From: Saprospiraceae bacterium
GTDB lineage: Bacteria; Bacteroidota; Bacteroidia; Chitinophagales; Saprospiraceae
Reading direction: 5' to 3'
NCBI GenBank assembly: GCA_021604865.1
Contig: BQJU01000002.1
Span: 1-64,000 of the forward strand
Length of the DNA: 64,000 bases
Shown here piece after piece: positions 60,340-64,000 of the stretch. A program made the position numbers and the translations under genes. The notes beneath the pieces are model-generated. The model worked only from the letters and a program-made list of their open reading frames with translations. It was not told the origin of the DNA and did not search any database. Positions within the stretch are counted from its first letter, which is position 1, and every line of letters starts with the position of its first letter.

Positions 60340-61641
60340 CTACTCCAAGTCGTATTCCTTAATTTTTCTGTAGAGCGTTCGTTCAGAGATTCCGAGATCC
60401 TGAGCAGCTTCTTTTCTGCGGCCACTGTGTTTTTTAAGTGCTTTTTTGATCAATTCCCTAGTGTTTTCTTCCAAAGAAAGGTTTTCTTCTACAACTTCCA
60501 TCTCATCATACCTTTGTTGGCCGGAATTATCGATTATTATGGGTTTGTATTGATTGGCTTTCTCACTGGAATCTTCTTTTTTTACGCTATTGTGCTGCAA
60601 CAATTCCTCCAGATTTTGATCCCCTTTGTTCTTAGTAGTCGATGTAGTCCGATTGGCAGATAGTTGTAGGGATTTGATGCTCTTCAAATCCGGCACATGC
60701 AAATCATTGTTCCTGATCAGTTCAAATACCAATGATTTAAGATCGTTGAGGTCGCCCTTCATATCGAAAAGCAATTTGTACAAGATTTCCCTTTCCTGAA
60801 AACTATTGCCTTGGCTGCCATTGGTTTCCGGAATCATTGGAAGGTTACGCTGGGTAATATTGGGGAGCAACTGGATCAGGCTTTCAGCACCAAGCATACG
60901 ATCCTCAGAAAGGACAGAAATTTGTTCTGCTACATTTTTTAGTTCACGGATGTTCCCGGGCCACACATAATTTTCCAGTAATTGCCGGGCATTTTCATCC
61001 AATTGAATGGGCGTAGTTCTATATTTTTCGGCAAAGTCAATCGCAAATTTGCGAAAAAGCATATAAATATCTTCCCGTCTTTTACGCAGTGGAGGCAGTC
61101 CTATAGGCACCGTATTGAGCCGGTAATATAGATCCTCCCGGAACTTACCGGATTTGATTTTTTCGGATAGTTCTACATTCGTGGCTGCAATAATGCGCAC
61201 ATCCGTTTGCAAGACTTTAGAGGAACCTACCCTAATAAATTCACCCGTTTCAAGGACCCTTAGGAGAAAAGTCTGCGTATCCAAAGGCATTTCACCTACT
61301 TCATCCAAAAAAATGGTTCCTCCGTTATAGGTTTCAAAATAGCCTTTTCTTTCTCCACTTGCACCCGTAAAGGCCCCTTTTTCGTGGCCAAACAATTCGG
61401 AATTGATGGTGCCTTCTGGAATAGCACCACAGTTAATAGCAATAAAATTATTGTGTTTCCGGGCGCTATTGTCGTGTATAATCCTTGAAAAAATTTCTTT
61501 TCCAACGCCACTTTCCCCGGTTATCAAAACAGAAAGATCCGTATTGGCTACCCGCACAGCAGTACTTAGCGCTCTGTCGAGTGCTTCCGCCCTGCCTATG
61601 ATGCCGTAACGTTGTTTAATACTTTGCAATTTATTGCTCAT
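60340..61641 (-). CDS. sigma-54-dependent transcriptional activator (Fis family)
   Basis: 433 residues with no N-terminal receiver domain. AAA+ core: Walker A GESGVGKE (about 43-50), sigma-54 contact loop GAFTGA in HEKGAFTGASGER, Walker B GGTIFLDEVGEM, RLNTVPIGLPPLRKRREDIY. A variable linker precedes a C-terminal Fis-type HTH (SGRRKEAAQDLGISERTLYR). Activates RpoN promoters. Absence of a sensor domain suggests regulation by partner proteins or concentration. Confidence 0.93.
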   Translation of the reverse strand: MSNKLQSIKQRYGIIGRAEALDRALSTAVRVANTDLSVLITGESGVGKEIFSRIIHDNSARKHNNFIAINCGAIPEGTINSELFGHEKGAFTGASGERKGYFETYNGGTIFLDEVGEMPLDTQTFLLRVLETGEFIRVGSSKVLQTDVRIIAATNVELSEKIKSGKFREDLYYRLNTVPIGLPPLRKRREDIYMLFRKFAIDFAEKYRTTPIQLDENARQLLENYVWPGNIRELKNVAEQISVLSEDRMLGAESLIQLLPNITQRNLPMIPETNGSQGNSFQEREILYKLLFDMKGDLNDLKSLVFELIRNNDLHVPDLKSIKSLQLSANRTTSTTKNKGDQNLEELLQHNSVKKEDSSEKANQYKPIIIDNSGQQRYDEMEVVEENLSLEENTRELIKKALKKHSGRRKEAAQDLGISERTLYRKIKEYDLE

Positions 61642-61682
61642 GTGTATTGATCAGACAAAACTCCATACAGGAGCATCGTATT

Positions 61683-63131
61683 TTATTGGATGGTTTGTAA
61701 CGCAGGCTCTGAAATCAATCCACGGAGTGTGGCACTGGAAGCCTCTGAAATTTTTACATATACATAATCACCCGGTTTCAGGCCTTCTTGTTTGGGGAAA
61801 ACGATCATTTTATTCTGAGAATTTCTCCCTTTATATTCTTGATCAGATTTTTTGGAATCGCCCTCAATCAATACCTTGAATGTCTTTCCTATATCAGCTT
61901 GATTGCTTTTATAGGAGATCTGATTTTGAAGCCGGATCACTTCAGCCAGACGACGTTTTTTGACTTCAAGGGAGATGTCATCTTCATATTTTTTGGCGGC
62001 CACAGTACCTGGACGCTCCGAGTAAAAAAACATGTAGGACATACTGTAATTAGCAAATTCAATCATGCTCAGTGTGTCCTGATGCTCTTTCTCCGTTTCA
62101 CTACAAAATCCGGTAATGATATCCGAAGAAATGGCACAATTCGGTATAATATTGTAAATACTTTTGACCCTTTCTATATACCAATCCCGGTCGTAAGTCC
62201 TGTTCATCAACTCTAGGATACGGCTGTTACCCGATTGTACTGGAAGGTGAATATAGTTGCATATATTTTCGTAGCGTGCAATAGTGTGTAATACCTCATC
62301 AGTGATGTCTTTGGGATGAGAGGTCGAAAATCTGACTCTTAGATCAGGGGCAACTTTGGCTACCATCTCTAATAGGTGGGCAAAATTGACCTTTTCCTCG
62401 GTTTCCGGGTTGATCCATTTGAAAGAATCCACGTTTTGCCCCAATAAGGTAACTTCCCGGTATCCTTTATTAAACAAATCGGTCGCCTCAGCCACAATGC
62501 TGAATGGATCGCGGCTGCGTTCCCGACCACGAGTAAAAGGCACAACACAAAAAGAACACATGTTGTCACAACCCCGCATAATGGAAATAAAGGCTGTAAC
62601 ACCATTACTTCCCAATCGGAGGGGGCTGATATCAGCATAGGTTTCTTCTCTGGAAAGGAATACATTGATGCCCTTGTCACCGTCTTCAGCGGTAGCCAGC
62701 AATTTCGGAAGATCACGGTAGGCATCGGGGCCAATAACCAGGTCAACCAGCTTTTCCTGGTCGAGCAGTTTGGCTTTCAGCCGTTCGGCCATACAACCCA
62801 ATACGCCTACAAGTGTCCCTGGCCTTTGTTGCTTTACTTTATCAAAAATCCGCAACCTTTTCCGAACCGTATCTTCCGCCTTTTCACGGATAGAACAGGT
62901 GTTAATCAAAATCAAATCTGATTCCTCCATATTACGGGTAGGCTGATAACCAACTTCCGACAGAATAGAACCGACAATTTCACTATCACTGAAATTCATC
63001 TGGCAACCGTAACTTTCTATATAAAAGTATTTGTTGCCGGGTGCGGCTGTTTCTTGGAAAAACACTTCCCCTTGTCTATCTATTTCAATCGTTTTATTCA
63101 GCCCCTTTATGGTGGGATTGTCGTTGTACAT
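61683..63131 (-). CDS. miaB: tRNA-2-methylthio-N6-dimethylallyladenosine synthase
   Basis: Start at 63131 ([12 protein letters not shown]) fits the family; 482 residues. N-terminal methylthiotransferase domain with Cys ligands ([40 protein letters not shown]), radical-SAM motif [17 protein letters not shown], and C-terminal TRAM domain ([32 protein letters not shown]). Adds ms2 to i6A37 of tRNAs reading UNN codons. Requires two 4Fe-4S clusters. Confidence 0.95.
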   Translation of the reverse strand: MYNDNPTIKGLNKTIEIDRQGEVFFQETAAPGNKYFYIESYGCQMNFSDSEIVGSILSEVGYQPTRNMEESDLILINTCSIREKAEDTVRKRLRIFDKVKQQRPGTLVGVLGCMAERLKAKLLDQEKLVDLVIGPDAYRDLPKLLATAEDGDKGINVFLSREETYADISPLRLGSNGVTAFISIMRGCDNMCSFCVVPFTRGRERSRDPFSIVAEATDLFNKGYREVTLLGQNVDSFKWINPETEEKVNFAHLLEMVAKVAPDLRVRFSTSHPKDITDEVLHTIARYENICNYIHLPVQSGNSRILELMNRTYDRDWYIERVKSIYNIIPNCAISSDIITGFCSETEKEHQDTLSMIEFANYSMSYMFFYSERPGTVAAKKYEDDISLEVKKRRLAEVIRLQNQISYKSNQADIGKTFKVLIEGDSKKSDQEYKGRNSQNKMIVFPKQEGLKPGDYVYVKISEASSATLRGLISEPALQTIQ

Positions 63132-63338
63132 TGTCTTTATATTTATCCGTAATAGTAGATTTTTTAAATAAAACTGTTTAACACCAGGTCTGGTTCCAAA
63201 TTTGAAGCGCAAATATATGCTTTTTAAGGCGAAGTAATGACAAAATGGCAGTTATTTTGCTGGTTTGTCAAAGAACATTGACTCTATTAAGGCCTGGTTC
63301 AATGACCTTACCGATAATAATTTCATGAATGACCATAG

Positions 63339-63368
63339 TTTGAGAAAAGGTTTCTTTATTTACCTTTG
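63339..63368 (+). promoter_or_regulatory. promoter of the DUF368 gene, very close to the start codon
   Basis: TTTG (63339-63342), 18-base spacer, TACCTTTG (63361-63368), close to the phylum consensus. Transcription would begin about at the ATG (63374), implying a leaderless or nearly leaderless mRNA. Confidence 0.6.
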
Positions 63369-63373
63369 CAGCC

Positions 63374-64000
63374 ATGCAGCAAAAAAACACAAAAATCAGT
63401 TTGTTTTTCAAGGGTATGGCAATGGGTATAGCCGAAGTTATCCCTGGCGTTTCCGGAGGTACTATAGCCTTTATTACCGGTATTTATGAGCGACTAATCA
63501 ACGCGATTAAAGGCATTTTGGGCCCTGAGGTCATCGGAACCTTAAGAAATAATGGTTTTAAAGCAGCCTGGCGTGTTGCAGATGGTAATTTTTTGCTGTT
63601 TCTGCTTCTGGGGATGCTGACAGGATTGGTTGCAGGGGTTTTTGGGGTATCCCATTTATTGGCAGAATATCCGTCCTTATTGTGGGCCTTTTTCTTTGGC
63701 CTGATTATCGCCTCCTGTATTTATATTGGCCGTAAGGTTAAAAGTTGGGGGATTGCCGAAATTATTGCCATTTTAGCTGGAACAGCTCTGGCTTACTACA
63801 TTACAATCGCCAATCCGGCTCAGGGCAGTGAATCCTTGTTAGTTGTTTTTGTAGCAGGTATGATTGCTATTTCGGCATTGATTCTGCCAGGCATTTCCGG
63901 TAGTTTCATGCTGTTGTTAATGGGCATGTATACGTTTATTCTTCCAACGGTTAAAACAGCGCTGAAAACCTTTGATACGGGCAGTTTAATTGTAGTAGCC
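63374..64000 (+). CDS. DUF368 (PopT-type) undecaprenyl-phosphate translocase, 3' end outside window
   Basis: Start MQQKNTKISLFFKGMAMGIA; 209 codons are visible and the frame is still open at 64000. EVIPGVSGGTIAFITGIYER is the N-terminal DUF368 motif and ISALILPGISGSFMLLLMGM the second copy, in a multi-helix membrane protein. The family was recently shown to return undecaprenyl phosphate to the cytosolic face. Divergent from miaB. Confidence 0.9.
   Translation, partial: MQQKNTKISLFFKGMAMGIAEVIPGVSGGTIAFITGIYERLINAIKGILGPEVIGTLRNNGFKAAWRVADGNFLLFLLLGMLTGLVAGVFGVSHLLAEYPSLLWAFFFGLIIASCIYIGRKVKSWGIAEIIAILAGTALAYYITIANPAQGSESLLVVFVAGMIAISALILPGISGSFMLLLMGMYTFILPTVKTALKTFDTGSLIVVA

Noticed and set aside
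1-64000. CRISPR array, prophage, transposase or integrase genes
   Set aside because: No regularly spaced repeats and no protein with transposase, recombinase or phage motifs was found; only short repeats and gene relics suggest mobility.

Overview
The window comes from a Bacteroidota chromosome. The evidence is two SusC/SusD pairs, type IX secretion C-terminal sorting domains, a PorV/PorQ-type barrel, many lipoproteins with short Cys-containing signals, TAnnTTTG-type -7 promoter boxes, and the miaB / sigma-54 regulator / lptE gene order. DUF1501 and DUF1549/DUF1553 genes with planctomycete-type cytochrome c domains would fit the Saprospiria, but that placement is inference. No complete insertion sequence, integrase, phage or CRISPR array was seen.

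Layout. (1) 1-8.0 kb, plus strand: a glycan-utilisation operon with partial SusC, SusD, a lipoprotein that fuses a glycerophosphodiesterase to a GH16 glucanase, an EEP-family phosphodiesterase, and a LamG protein carrying a T9SS tail. (2) 8.1-21.5 kb: a stress/redox block with a DsbA/SpxH-like thiol protein, a DODA-type dioxygenase, a FUSC membrane protein, a butanediol-type dehydrogenase, Dps, a broken baeRF-type gene, aconitase, a double UspA and an esterase. It holds a relic of a second FUSC gene, and two of its genes share a promoter module. (3) 21.6-22.07 kb: a truncated MFS gene next to a structured GC-rich repeat. (4) 22.07-36.9 kb, minus strand: a long run of MORN protein, GH92, GH130_1, PSD1 cytochrome, DUF1501, NHL propeller, a hexosaminidase-accessory protein, a membrane cytochrome c/LRR protein with the same accessory module, GH18 and a CBM9-like lipoprotein. 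Related short repeats lie at its ends and inside it. (5) 37-46.8 kb: SusD/SusC, a GHL10 glycosidase, an FHS-type sugar permease and a divergent sodium:solute symporter. Near-identical TGTGTACGCACACA palindromes upstream of the SusC gene and between the two transporters mark them as one regulon. (6) 47-64 kb: mostly housekeeping genes (murB, PorV/Q-like, thioesterase, YihY, arginine deiminase, lptE, sigma-54 regulator, miaB, DUF368, tRNA-His), plus a tightly overlapping GT2 / aldo-keto reductase / FAD oxidoreductase operon and a three-gene envelope operon of unknown function.

How the parts may work together. Regions 4 and 5 look like one capture and degradation locus for a mannose- and possibly N-acetylglucosamine-containing glycan. 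SusCD would import, GH92 and GH130 would release and phosphorolyse mannosides, GH18 would cut a GlcNAc linkage, and the permeases would take up the sugars. The heme-bearing proteins interleaved with these enzymes are unexplained. They are the strongest candidate here for an undescribed activity, together with the coiled-coil / SBP-OmpA operon at 55-58 kb and the GDPD-GH16 fusion at 4.5 kb. All functional calls are from reading motifs; no database search was run.
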